64,000 nt of DNA from Daphnia pulex. Its lineage: Eukaryota > Arthropoda > Branchiopoda > Diplostraca > Daphniidae. The notes under the pieces were generated by a model. The model worked only from the letters and a program-made list of their open reading frames with translations. It made no database searches and had not been told where the DNA came from. The stretch spans positions 11,422,001-11,486,000 of the forward strand of contig NC_060019.1 of the NCBI RefSeq assembly GCF_021134715.1, read 5' to 3'. This document shows positions 11,084-40,494 of this stretch, piece by piece; within the stretch, counting starts at the first letter, position 1; every line of letters starts with the position of its first letter. The translations under genes and the position numbers were made by a program.

Positions 11084-12724
11084 GTTACTTCACAGATCAA
11101 TAAGTCATAGAAAATTAAGCTAAATTTGTGCTAGTGGAATAGAAAGCCCTTTACTGGTAACCGATCACAAAGGGGGGTATCTTTCTTTATTCTTCAGACA
11201 GCTGATTCTTGTTGCGATGTGCTGCCTCGTGATGTTATGTTTACAGGCGCTTTATAAAGACTTGGAAATTTGACGATAGATGGCGGGAAATCCGAAACCT
11301 TACAAATATTTCATACCTACAAACAAAAATTAATAAAAAAATTAATCGTATTAAAATTTACACCCAAAATATTTGATTTACCAAAAGAAAATAGGCTAGC
11401 TCGTTTAATTTTCTCAAATTTTTCTGGGAATTCCAATTTGCAAGGACGAACAAATTTAGAGCTGTAAAACGATAGGGCAGAAATAGAATTTCGCAAAGCT
11501 CCTCGAAAGTGGAAGAGGAAGAAATAATAAGAAGCGAATCGGAGTAAAAAATTGGTAAAACCCTTTATTTTTAGCTACTGCTAGATTGTGCCTTGACCAC
11601 TGTGAACACATTTTAAAATCTAGTTTTTAATTTGATCCAATTGAACCAATTTTTACGTGGGCTCTTCTACGTTGTTCTGTTTCAAGGTTGTTTGATCAAT
11701 ATTTGGCGTGCGAAGCGGCTGTAGATAGATATTAACGATATCACGTACAGAGAAACTCCCTTCTTGCACGCGACTAGTGTCGTTAGGCTAGCGTATTCGC
11801 GGTTACGGGTTAATGGGCGAATATCGTGTTTTTATCAGTATTTTCCCCTTTATCCACAAATTGTAGCGAGCAGCTCTTAACTATTTAAGACGCAAAATTT
11901 TTCTGTTTTTTTTTTGTTTTTTTTTTGTTTGTTTTTGAATTGTTCTCTTTCTTTCAGATAGTTTCACTAAATCACTAATTGTGTAAGCTACAATTTTACC
12001 GCCGGTTTTTTTATTGGTCTTATATAATCATGTATGGAGGCCAGACAGATTTCAACATCGTGAAATTGTAAAGTTGGTGATATTTCGCATTTGCAGATGG
12101 CGCTAGTGGGTAGCACCTTGAATAATCAGACCACAAACGTATTGTTGGAAGGCCTGAAGACTCTATAGTGGGTTTTCCCTTTTTCGTGACTCCCGTTTAG
12201 TACTGGTTGTAACTTGACAGTAGAGACCAGTGAACAGTTAGCGGTCGTGAGCTCAAGTCGCGAGTGAACGATCCTGTGAGTGAACGAAATGTGCAGCCAA
12301 CAGATGCCCTAACAAAAGCTGGTGGTTGTTTGACGTTAATTGTCGACCTAACGTTCATTAGTTCCAATAAATTTCCCAATTCAGAGTGAGTGAATTCATT
12401 TATAAACGAAAATATGTATCCTCAACTTGCTTTGAGAAAACGAGTAACGGTGATTACTTTTTGATGGACCGGGAATGATGTTTTAAAATCATACTTATCC
12501 TATTCTAAATTTCTCATTTTTCTACAGATTCTTTCCGCCTTGATCCACTGGCTCTTCGTGACAACCCACATATATTAGTAAAGAAAGAGGCAGAAAATGG
12601 TGTAAGGGAGTGAAGTGTCTGATTGATATTGAAACTGAAGTGAACACTACAGAGACTGAAAGAAATCTAACAGCTTTTAGTGCAAAGTAATCATCACAGA
12701 CTTTCAAACAGCAAGAATACAAAA
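11084..12724. other. TEX264 upstream region and CAMK1 promoter / 5' UTR
   Basis: TEX264 (-) and CAMK1 (+) are divergent. Two AGATGGCG motifs occur, at about 11278 and 12094. A likely CAMK1 leader exon ends at 12385 (donor GTGAGT) and joins a second leader exon from about 12528 (acceptor CTACAG), which runs into the start codon at 12725. A two-codon upstream ORF (ATG GTG TAA) lies near 12597. The 5' limit of transcription is not visible to me. Confidence 0.5.
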
Positions 12725-29371
<16,647 letters not shown>

Positions 29372-32300
29372 CTAGAAAACAACAACAACAACATCTTGAA
29401 GACAAATATTATATCAGATCAAACATGAAAAAAAAAAAATAATTTTTTCAAACTTAAAATCTAAAAAAAAAAAGAAGATCCATTTTGATTTTCTCCTCTT
29501 TTCGGCTTCTCTTGCAGTCCCTTTGATAATAATCCATTTCATAGAAAAGGAAAACAAAAGAAAACTAAAAAAAAAAAAACTAAAAAAAAAATATCAAATC
29601 AATAACAACAATAATAAATAATAAAAGAATATTGTATCATGCATGATATTTGGGTTGACATGGATCTGATATGCTGTTGGTTTGTTTTCTCGCTCTCTTC
29701 TTTCGGTTTTTTTTTTTCGATCTGGGCCTTTTTTAAATTTTTTGATTGAATATTTGCCTCGTTTCTTTTTTCCCCTTTTTGCATATAGAAAAGAAAAAGA
29801 AAAAAACAAATTTTTTTATTAGGGTTTGTGGTTCTATTTCCCCTAGTTTTTTCGTTTGTTTCCATTCGAGTTATATATATATATATTTCTCTTGTCTCTG
29901 TTTTTGTCTTCACTTTTCTTCAATCCTTTTTGGTATTGACGTGTTCCAAATGTTGACTCTGGCTCTCTTATATTCGAAAAAATTTGGCTCTCTATCTCTC
30001 TCTTGTTTTTTTTTTTCCTATCCATTTTCGATTACTTCCTCTCTCACTCTAGCTCTCTATTTTGTTGGATTTATTACTTTTCCCTTTTTTTGTATCGATT
30101 CCAAAATTTTTCGGGGAGGATTGTGTTAACGGGTATACATATATTCTAATATGCATAGCTTGTAAATGATTCAGAGTTCTTGGTGGACCCCCTTTTTTTC
30201 TTATTTGTAGCCGAGTGAATGACAATTATGGCATGACAACAGAGAATAATCCCTATACACGCATATTGTCAAAGTGTACCGGAGGATGAGTGAAGGAACA
30301 ATCGGCAATTGGATAATCCTTGCTTCTACTTTTTTTTTAAAATTTTATTTAGAAAATTTTTTGATAAAGATTTGTTCATTTTTTTTCCTCCATTTTAATA
30401 ACTTGAAAGAAGCCCGCGAAAAATGAAATTGAAGCAAAAGAAGAAAAAAAAAACTTTTTAAAAATATAAAATAATGTTACCAGTAAACGAAGCGAAAAAA
30501 GAAACAAAATATGAAATAAGCAAAAAAAAAATTTACATTCATTTGTCTTTGTTTGAGTCTTTTTCATGTCTTTCTTCTTGAAATGCAACTTTGTCTCTAA
30601 AAACCAAAAAATCTCGCATTTGTTCAATCATTCTCTCCTTTCAATTTCCAAAACCAATAAGTGACTTATTAAAAAAAAAAGGGAAAAAAGTTTCAATCAT
30701 TTAAGGATCACCACCCGAAAAATATTCATCCGAAAAATTTGTTTTCCTTCCGCGAACGCGGAAGTAATAGACATCCAACTTTTTTTTTTAAAATCCATTT
30801 GATATTCTCCCACGACAACCTTAAATCATTACACAATATGGGCCAACTCTATACACACGGCCGTCTGAAAAATAAAAAAAAAACCTGGGTCATCTGTTAG
30901 TGAAATAATAAGTGACTGCGTACCCGACGTCTACCATTATTTTTCCATCTCCACTTAATTCCGCCTGCCAGTAAACCCGTGTCAGTGAAGGGTATATGTA
31001 GGCCTCTAACGATATCCATCTCCACCAGTAGCCAATATATCCTACACTGCGATCTCGCGAGCAAACGGTGGGGAAATAAAGAAGAAATACCAGGAGAGGA
31101 ATCGTGGCTTTGACGTGGCTCAACATTCCTTTTTAGACTCCCGTTTCTGGATATATAAACTCCTCTCTCTAGATCCCTCCTCTCCTGCACTATTGGTTGT
31201 CTCTCTCCTGTTAGATTCTTTGGTTGTTTTCCCTTTTTTTTTGTTGTTGTTGTTGTTAGCCAGATGATAGCAGAGAAAAAGAGCGTGTGCGTTCGTGATG
31301 GGTTGTGGTCCTTTTTCCATTCTCTTTTTTATTATTATCTCTCTCGACTCTCTCTCTCTTTTTTACTACATTATTCTCCAGTGCATATATATATAAATAT
31401 AAATATCTAGGATATTCTATTACACTCGTAGATATGGTTATGGAATCGTTCTATCATTCTGCCTATCCTGCTGGTTTATTGTATTCCCCCCGCCATCAGA
31501 CTCGCTCTCCTTTATTTTTTATTTTTATTTCTTTAATCCTGAACCAATAGCGCGCCAGTTGTTTATGTATTATTCAACCGAAAACTGTGGACTTTATTAT
31601 ATTGTCAGGTTGTTTTTATTTTGTTTTTTTGTTATCATCTCTTTTTGATTGTGTCGGGCGATTACTTTTTTACGCCTTTCAACTTTTAGACTTATATCTC
31701 TCACATCTCTCTTTCGATCGCTTCATTCCTTTTGTTTTTGATATACGCTCTGATGGCTTTCTGATGTGTTGAAAAGTCTTGATAAAAAGATCCAGCTATA
31801 TAGATGATGATGGCGCGGAGGTCGGGCGAAAAAGAAAAAAAATGAAATTTCAAATGATTGGATTTGACGCTGATATCAACTGTCAACTATTTTTCTGTTT
31901 ATTTTGTTTGTTTGTTTTTTTCCCACTTTCCTTTTGATTTTATATTCTCCTCTCGCCGAATTAAACGTGTACAGTCTAAACATGGATAAATCTAATAACG
32001 AGTTCAATAACTATACACGCAATATTTATGTTCTTTTACACGGAGTGTATTATATATAGAGTCTCCGATGCTGTTTTATAGTTAAAACACATAAAAAGAA
32101 TCGTGGTGCCAAAAAACCGGTTTCGTTCTCTGTGTCTGCTTTTGAAAGCCGAACGCCAATGTTTCTCCCACCGCCAATCGGGTGGGAATAATTGATTCAA
32201 TCTGCATATCACCAACGCGAAACTTTCGATCGTAACTTTGTTTGTTTGGGATATTTCTTCATTGTAAAAAAACGGTCGATCGAATTGAATAATGTCAAAT

Positions 32301-35300
32301 CAATGCGCGCGTCATCCTTATCAGAAAACAAAAATTTGATTTTTCATTTGATTCGATTTGGATTTAAGTTTAGTGTTACTATTTTCGACTTAAAAAAAAA
32401 AACGGGAAACTCTTGACCGCGGCCGCCCGTTTGAAATGAATAAAAAATTGACGCCGGTATTTCGTGACCAGAGAGCGCGGCCGAGGTGCTGGTATACTGG
32501 ACCGTCTTTCATATTGTCTATAGCTGGGACTGCCTTTCTCTTCTTAGATATATATATCTCCGCTGGCCCATTATTCATTATAGTGCGCGCCTCCCACGCA
32601 ACGCGTATCACATCGGTCCATACACAACACACACTCACGAAGTGATGCCGTTCTGCCCGCCGACATCTCATCTGTCTTATCCTCCCCTCTTTCCCCCTGT
32701 TGTTTCGTAATAATACACCGAGCGGCTTCAAGTTGAAAAGGGACAATATGTAAGGGCGAACGACATTTCAAGCGAAGCGATTGCCGACGACAATGTACAG
32801 CATCAGCCGGTTGGGGAAAGAAGAGGAGGTTTGGAAAGGAGAGAGAGAGAGATATGCTATGACGTCAGAGGCTGGAGAATAATAAGTACAGCGTGAATTC
32901 GTGATCGGTTCGAGCTGCTAGCGACTATATCGTTGTCGCACACAATTCCAGTGAATTGACTATAGAACGTATAGATATAGACCTCGAGCGTAAAATATAC
33001 AAAGAGCTATCCGAGTCCGAGTATAGAGAGAGGCTCCTGTGTGTGTGTATATAGCCGCTCTTCATATGTACAAGTGGGTTTCTACGAAAAAAAAAGCTAA
33101 AAATCGTAGTGTAATACCAGGCGCGATTGCGTTGGATTACACAGGACAACCCCGCTGTCGCCATTTATGTAGCTATAGGGGGTGGCCAGCCTTGTAGGGG
33201 TCCATCACCGGACTGGACAGTCGTGTGTGTGTGGGAGGCGTTCACTTGCGCAACTGGCTAAACTATATATACTTGTTATATGAATTGTTGGTCAGAAAAA
33301 TCCGGGAAAAGACGTACACCAAACAATTGTGAGCACACAACAATACAGCATCCCACCGGCGGATGTAGCTATATTTATAGACCTCGGGGTGACGTCGGAA
33401 CGTGACGATGCACTCGGACAACAACCAACAACCTTCATCTCCAACAACCCCCCTGGAGTATACAGTACTTGGTAACCTTGCGGGAATTGTATACATACAA
33501 CGTTCTTTTACAGTTGGTCTTGAATAAAAATACAAACCCCTCCCGCGGTCATATTCGAATGTTACGTCAATCAAAGACTTTGTGTACGTACACATTTTCC
33601 ACCCAATTTTCGTCAGGGAGGCATTTTTAAAATATCTGAAGATTTTCATCGAGAAATTGGTAGATTGGAGATTTATGAAATCGATATCAAGTCAGTCATA
33701 GCATGCGGAGATAGAAATGATGGGCATATACAGTACAAGTCGTAGATGGTAGTGGGAGAGAAAGTGCGACATCAAGTTACGTCGGATGCATCAAAGGCGC
33801 ACACAGCGCAGCAGCACCCACACACAAACACGGGTAAAGCGTCAAACGTTCCGACTATTCCAATATCTGCCGAGAAACAGTGAAACGGGGAGAACCACCG
33901 CCAATCAATGATTCATTCCATCATCTCCGAGTTCTCTCTGAGTTCTCCCGCACGAAACTTGGCGTTTTCGGGAGGGCGCGCTGGTATGGCTGACGTAGGA
34001 TTATTATAGGATATAGGATATATACCACAGTGCTGGAAATGCCCGATTACCATTTTCCTTTTTTTTAAATCTATTAAATAAGTTATATCCCCAACTGAAA
34101 ATATAGCGGGAATGTCCTGCACCAAGTTGGACAATTATGCGCTCCCTTTTGAAACTGGGAAATGAGTTTCCCGACGGCGCGGGAAACTTGGAACTTTTCA
34201 AAAGCTGCGGTGGCTCTCGAAATAAGTTTATGATAGAAAAGAAGTCAATCTCGTGCACGCCAGTCCACATAAGAGGCAAACTTATTCACGAAAATCTACA
34301 CGGCACGAAGAAGCAATTATAATCAGATGTGATACATCTAAAGTTACTATATATCTTATGATATACATTTTTATAGCTTATAGTCAAATGTCGCGTTTCT
34401 TATTGCGTCATAAAGAAAATAACCGGCACGAAAGAAAAAAAAAACAAAAGAAAAACGCGGAAAGAAACGAAGAAAAGGGTATAGAGAAAAGTTATGATAC
34501 AATGTTAATGCGAACGCCTCGGGCTGCTACTTTTATATAGGCGACTCTTGTCGTTTCTTATATTTCTTGCCCCTTGTTTTTTTATTGGGTTTTTAGACAG
34601 AAACACATCAGAGTAAAAGTTGATGATATCAAAAAAAGTTGCGAGTGCTGGTGTTGTATAAATATAAACAGAGCAGCAGCAGTAGCTATGAAAGGAGATG
34701 GCCGGCGCTAACAAGTCACGCCAAAACACCCCAGCCAGCCACAACCAAGCCAGTGAAACGAACGGACTCAAAGTTTCGTTTGGTGTGGCTCTTTATTCTT
34801 TTTTTCATATAAGTTGCTGCACTCGTGATATTTCGTTTAGATTTCCTTTTTTTTTTTTTTTTTTTTCAGGGGCTTATTTCTCCCATTTATACAACTTGAC
34901 GGATGCCAGGCTCTGCGTGTTTTGTGTGGATAGAGAGCCGATACGGAACACGCCGCGGCCAGCAGCGCCACTGATGCTTCATCTTCTCCTTTGTGTGTCC
35001 GGTCGGGCTGGCAAGTGAAGTTACGTAACGTAACGTAACTCAAAATAAAGAAAAACATTTATATAGTGACACAATGCCACCCATTCTCTACACACTCAAT
35101 AAAAAAAAGAAAAAAAAAGAATCAGAAAAGTGGGTGACTTGGCCACAGTTCTCGACACACAACGTCCGGGCTGAGTATAACCGCGTTGTATGAGATGGAA
35201 GCGCGTGATGTGCGTCTCACATGGCGGATGCGTGACTCGGGTCGTCGGGATCGGACCGCTTTGCATGTGCAAAGGAGTTTAGAGAATTTATTTTTATTTG

Positions 35301-35964
35301 TTTTTTTAAATATTTGTTTCATTCCGGGATAAGAATTCACACGAAAAATTCAGTTATATTAGAACTAACCCGGCAACACATTTCTTCGTGCTACCGCCCG
35401 TTGGCTGCCCGGCAACCAGTTAACTCTATTCCGATCGAATGAAATCAGCCAACAACTAACATTTTTCGCTGGATAATTGCTGAGCAAAAAGGGCGTGGTT
35501 TATTATTGCGGCACATAATAGGGATAATATAATCACATGTTTATATAGCGCGCTGATGAACAGTTTGGCATGCTGGGCATATCAGCAGAGACCATGTTTT
35601 TGGCCAGATGCTTTATACAGATACAAGCGCACACACGTCGAGTGCTGCTGCTGTAGATTCGGTCGGGAGAGTGATGAAACATATTTCGTGAGCGATAAGA
35701 ACACGAGTGAGAAAGAGAGAGAGAGAAAACAAGGCGTGAATGACAGAGCTGCTGGACGTGTAGGCACTTGATGGAAAGTGTGTGTTTTACGCCAGGTGTT
35801 TCGTTCGGTACAATATATATATATATAACACGTACGTACAGCATTTCCTGGAACCGACTGGCAGCATTGCGCAAGTTTTTTTGTTTAGTTTTTTTTCCGG
35901 CTCTCGTGATGATCGGCAGAACATTTTCTGACGTTGATTGATTTTTCTTTTCACTCTCTGGTTT

Positions 35965-35984
35965 TGTGTGTGTGTGTGTGTGTG
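35965..35984. repeat. (GT)n microsatellite
   Basis: About ten uninterrupted GT units in the non-coding stretch. Confidence 0.9.
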
Positions 35985-36726
35985 GAGATCATTGAAGTGG
36001 ATTATACGACGAATGACGTCATCTGCGGATCTGATTTGTAATTGAAGAAAAAAGCGGAAAAAAGGAAATCCGTGCGGGATAAAACAAACGGGAAAAAGTT
36101 GTGGACGGAATCGGCCGTGGATTTTTATATATGCACGGCTGTATCGATTCAGCTGATGCGTCGGCACACGCCATTTAGTTTGGTGTAGGCCCAGCAGCAG
36201 CACCGCGTGGCTACACACAGATATATCTAGAAGGACGTCGTGTCGTGTCAGCACGATTCTATTAAGACCCGGCGGAGAAATGATTGAGGCCATCCATTAT
36301 GATGATTACGTTATAGTTGTGACGCGCTTCTTTATAGTTAAGATTTTTTTTTCTTTTTTTTCAAATTTATGGCGGGAAAAAGGAAAAAAAGCAAAAGCGA
36401 AACTATTTCCTGTCAGGTGGTATTCCCTGGCAATGATCGCCAGACGAGATGGAAATTGAAATACATAACCAAGCGATGAATTTTCTTTTTTCATCATGGA
36501 AATCCCTTCCATATCCACCGAAAAACATAATTTCGATTAATGTTTAAATCATAACATTGGGTGGTGTTTTCCACCGTGTGTAGGCTATATATAATTTATC
36601 CATCTCTTTAGATTTTTTGACTTGCAAAAAATTTCCCGCTCGCCCAGTTGAGATTTATGAAGTGTAAATAGCCGCCGGTCAGATCTTTTTCCTTGAACTT
36701 TCATCTATTCGAATCCAAACCAGAGT

Positions 36727-36760
36727 AAAAATAAATAAAATAAAATAAAATAAAATAAAA
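36727..36760. repeat. (AAATA)n microsatellite
   Basis: A run of AAATA-type pentanucleotides with one shorter unit at the left end. Confidence 0.85.
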
Positions 36761-37925
36761 GGAAGCAGCAGCTCCGATCTGCCAATGTAAATGTTGATAT
36801 TACGTTGCGCGAATTGTGAACCGATTCCGGCGGGACTCTGGCAAAAGAGCTTAGTTATATATTTATATCTATAAATATAAAACGCAGGTCCTCCGGCCGC
36901 CCTTCCAGCTCTTTTATAGATACTTGCTTCTCTTCTTTTTCTTTCTTTCTTCCTGGCCCAGCAGGGTTTACCCACTCACCTCTGCGCGGGTTTCTTTCTT
37001 TCCGTCTCTCATCTTGCACTTTCCTTTCATCTTCCCATTTCACGTCGCTATATGCGCGTCAGTCGCGTCTCTTTTCTCTCCCGACGACGTTTGCCTCATC
37101 CGCTCATTGGGTGTAGTACTTGCTGTTCGCATTAGACACACAACCCCGGCGCGCCGAGAGTCTACAGCAAGCGAACAATCGATCCGGCGAGCGCCGCAAG
37201 CCCGCAACTGACAGCACACACGGCACGTCGTCGTTGCGGTTTTGATTCAATGCTGGCGCATCCGCAAAATTGGCAGCGTAGGCTACTACGTATATTTCCA
37301 TTTCATTCAAGTCGTCGCAAAGTCTCAGCGTTGTGGATGAATGTCGTCGCTCATCGCGTGTCCAGCAACACAGTCAATATATACGCAGAGTGTGTCCACC
37401 ATTTTGATGGGAGATTTTCTTTTTCCCTTTGGCTGCTGATCAATATGTTGCTGGGCGATCGATTGATGGGCTTTGTCGGATGAAAAGGAGGTGACAAAAA
37501 AGGATCTAACCGGAAAAATCTTAAAAAAAAAAGGATAGGAAAGAACATCCTCATCATCATTGCATTGGCTCCTTATTTATTTCATTATTGCCATTAGTCT
37601 GGTCTAAGATTTTGTACTCGATCAACTTTTGTATTTCTTTATTGAGCTTCCTCTTTATTCTCTCTCGTCTGGCAAGAGAAGATGAGAAAAGCAAATAATC
37701 TGCCAGCCGAAAGATATATAGATGAAGAGAATACAGCAACTCGCTGCTGCTGCTGCACTGCAGAAAGAAGTTGATGGATCAGCTAGCTAGACGCGTATAT
37801 ACATCCGGTGGCGATGAGAAAGGCGCCCGAGTTGCAAAGTGTGTGTGTGCATACCGCACTGACGCGGCTCTCTGTGTGATATGATGTATAGTTTTTGTGC
37901 TGGCCTGCAGAATAATTAGAAAAAT

Positions 37926-37944
37926 ACACACACACACACACACA
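37926..37944. repeat. (CA)n microsatellite
   Basis: About nine uninterrupted CA units in the non-coding stretch. Confidence 0.9.
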
Positions 37945-40485
37945 AAAAAGAAGATGCTCGGCAGCAACTCTATAATATACCCAAATTGAATTTTCTATGG
38001 GTTCGCCCAGCTGTACTAAGGTATAGCCCCCGTCGGCTGTATTATATAGTAACAGCCTGTATAGCTAGTATGTATACATGTATAGGTTATAAGGGATGTT
38101 CCGGCTCTATTAGAGTCTCTTTATTAGACGCGAGCTGGATGTAGACTTCCAGCAGCAGCCATTATAGAGCTCATCTGTTCCGCCACAACAGCACTTGTGT
38201 TCTTTTCCTTATTATTATTATTATTATTTTTCCCAAAAAGCTTTGTAGATCCATTATCTTCCGTCTTCATTGACTATGGGCGGCCAACTATAATAACGCC
38301 TCGTCAGCTGATTGACGAGAGCCAATTTCAAGACGGGCGGATGAGCGTACGATCCAGCTAAATAATAAGCGCCGTCGGAGATCTCTGCGTGCGGAGCAAA
38401 CCGACATCTGAACCCTCCCCAACGAATCGAAAAACAAACTTAAAAGCTACTATATATACACGACCACTATTATAGTTGATCCTTACCCCTTAAAAAAACT
38501 AGGATCAAAGAGCTTGGCGGCCCATCCATCCGCTGGGACGGAATCAAGCCCCTCGGTTGTGCATGGTCCTTATAGAACTGAGGGGTGGGTTGGGGGGTCC
38601 ATTACTGTCATCCTCGGTTGGGATTTTCCAAGGATGGAGAAGTGTGGCTGGGCGCTCGGCTACATTAAAGCTTCATCTTGAGTGCCACAGTGCCTGTGCT
38701 CGAGTATTACACAGGACCAGTTGCCTTAGTAGTAGTCGAGTCCACCGGTAATGGCATACAGCACTTGTATTATCCTCGCGAATAAATCATCCTACGAAAA
38801 AAATAATAAAGAAGGGAATAAAGAAAAGATGGGAGGAAAAATATGTAGCGCTGGGGGACAAGTGCTATATTTATGTGGCCATTTTTCATCTCTCGCGAAT
38901 TTCTAGTTGACTCTTCTTCATTCTTTTTTGATCATCTTTTAGCCAAGTTGTTAAATTTTTTTGTTCTTTCGGATGAGGTGGAATAGGACACTTAAAGGCT
39001 TCTGTTGTAGGTATACATATTTCATGGTGGAGGTGATTTAATATTAGAAAATGCCAAACGGTAAATGATGGGGTCCCACGGCAGCACCGTAATCGATGGT
39101 GGAAAGAAAAAAAGGTGCTGCGCTGGACTTTGAGCTATATGCGTGCGTGACTATGGCGCAATAATACCCCTTGGCGACTGGATTATTATGTAAACAAATA
39201 ATGGGCACACATATAAGTAGACAAAAGAATCGGGAATGCCAGTGTATAGACGAGAGAGAGAGAGATAATGGGTCGTAAAAGCACTTTGTTATTGCTGTGG
39301 CTGCCGCCCTCTGTACATACTTTGACAGTTTGTTTGGGTTGCACCTATATAACCGGCGGCAACTTAACTCAACTACTAGTGCAATAATCCCCTCCAAAAA
39401 AAAAAATTCTGGTGATAAAATAACAAGATGGGCTTCTTCGTTTTTTCGAATACCCTCCAGAAATACTCGAATCGACTGCGCGTTCAAGATTGCTACTACT
39501 CCCGTCGTCTGCATCCAGCAGATTTTCAAAAAATTATTTTAAATAAAAATGCGAAAATTGAAAGAATAAGGAAATAAAGGGGGACCCTTTTAAAGGCTTT
39601 TGTCAATATAACTCTCCGTTGGAGGACTCAATAGAACTGAGGGCCTTATAGACTCTATATACGTGTACATGTAGAGTAAAACACGATGGAATAATAAAAA
39701 AAAAGGGGAATGATATTCGGTGACGTCTCCTGGGCGAAAGCGAATCACTCCGTGACGGTAATCTACTACACGCTGGCAGATTGAACGCGCGGCTTATATA
39801 TAAATAGATATCTCTCTCTCTTCTCTTCTATGTTCTGTTCTTTTGCCGTTTGCCCACTCCTTCCAAGTCAAATAAATGCAGGGGGAAAAAAGAAAAGAAA
39901 AATTCGGGTAGACGGCGCTGAATGGCGGCGTTATATAATAGTACTATTCTCCCCTTTTATTTCTTTTCTTTTTTCTTTTATTGAAACAAGACGCGTGCCA
40001 CCCTGGGCCGACAACAAGGGCGTATGCAAATATCTGGAGTCCGCTCTCTCGGCTGGTATATGTACATATTTATAACATCTAAAAGTGTGTTGTTGCCTTT
40101 TCTCTTATTCTGTCAGCAGCTGAATAATGAATGGAATGAAGGCATCCATCTCTCCCATAACGTTAAAAACATGTCCATTCACCACTTTCATCATAATAAA
40201 ACAATAAAATAAAAATAAAAGCGACTCATTAGCACTTGAATGAAGAAAAGAAAGGCCAAGTGGTCGGCCGGCCGGATGAGAGCTAGGCAATAAAAAAATA
40301 AAGTCGATTGAAAAATGAGAAATAAAAAATAAGACGATTCTGCTATTTAAAAAAGACGATTGCTGCCACTCGACGACGTATGTGCGGCGCTAGAGAGTTG
40401 GAGATTATTGACGCAGCAGAAACGGGTTCCTAGGAGAGGTTTACATACATAGAGGGGGCTGCTTATTACGTCGCCCCCGCTCTGT

Positions 40486-40494
40486 TATATATAT
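40486..40494 (+). promoter_or_regulatory. Candidate TATA box
   Basis: TATATATA followed about 30-60 bp later by a GC-richer, purine-repeat stretch (AG repeats near 40612-40628) resembling a 5' UTR. No coding exon could be tied to it. Confidence 0.25.

Noticed and set aside
39044-39529. 161-codon minus-strand frame in the gene-free block
   Set aside because: No homology that I recognise. It ends in simple repeats and has no neighbouring exons.
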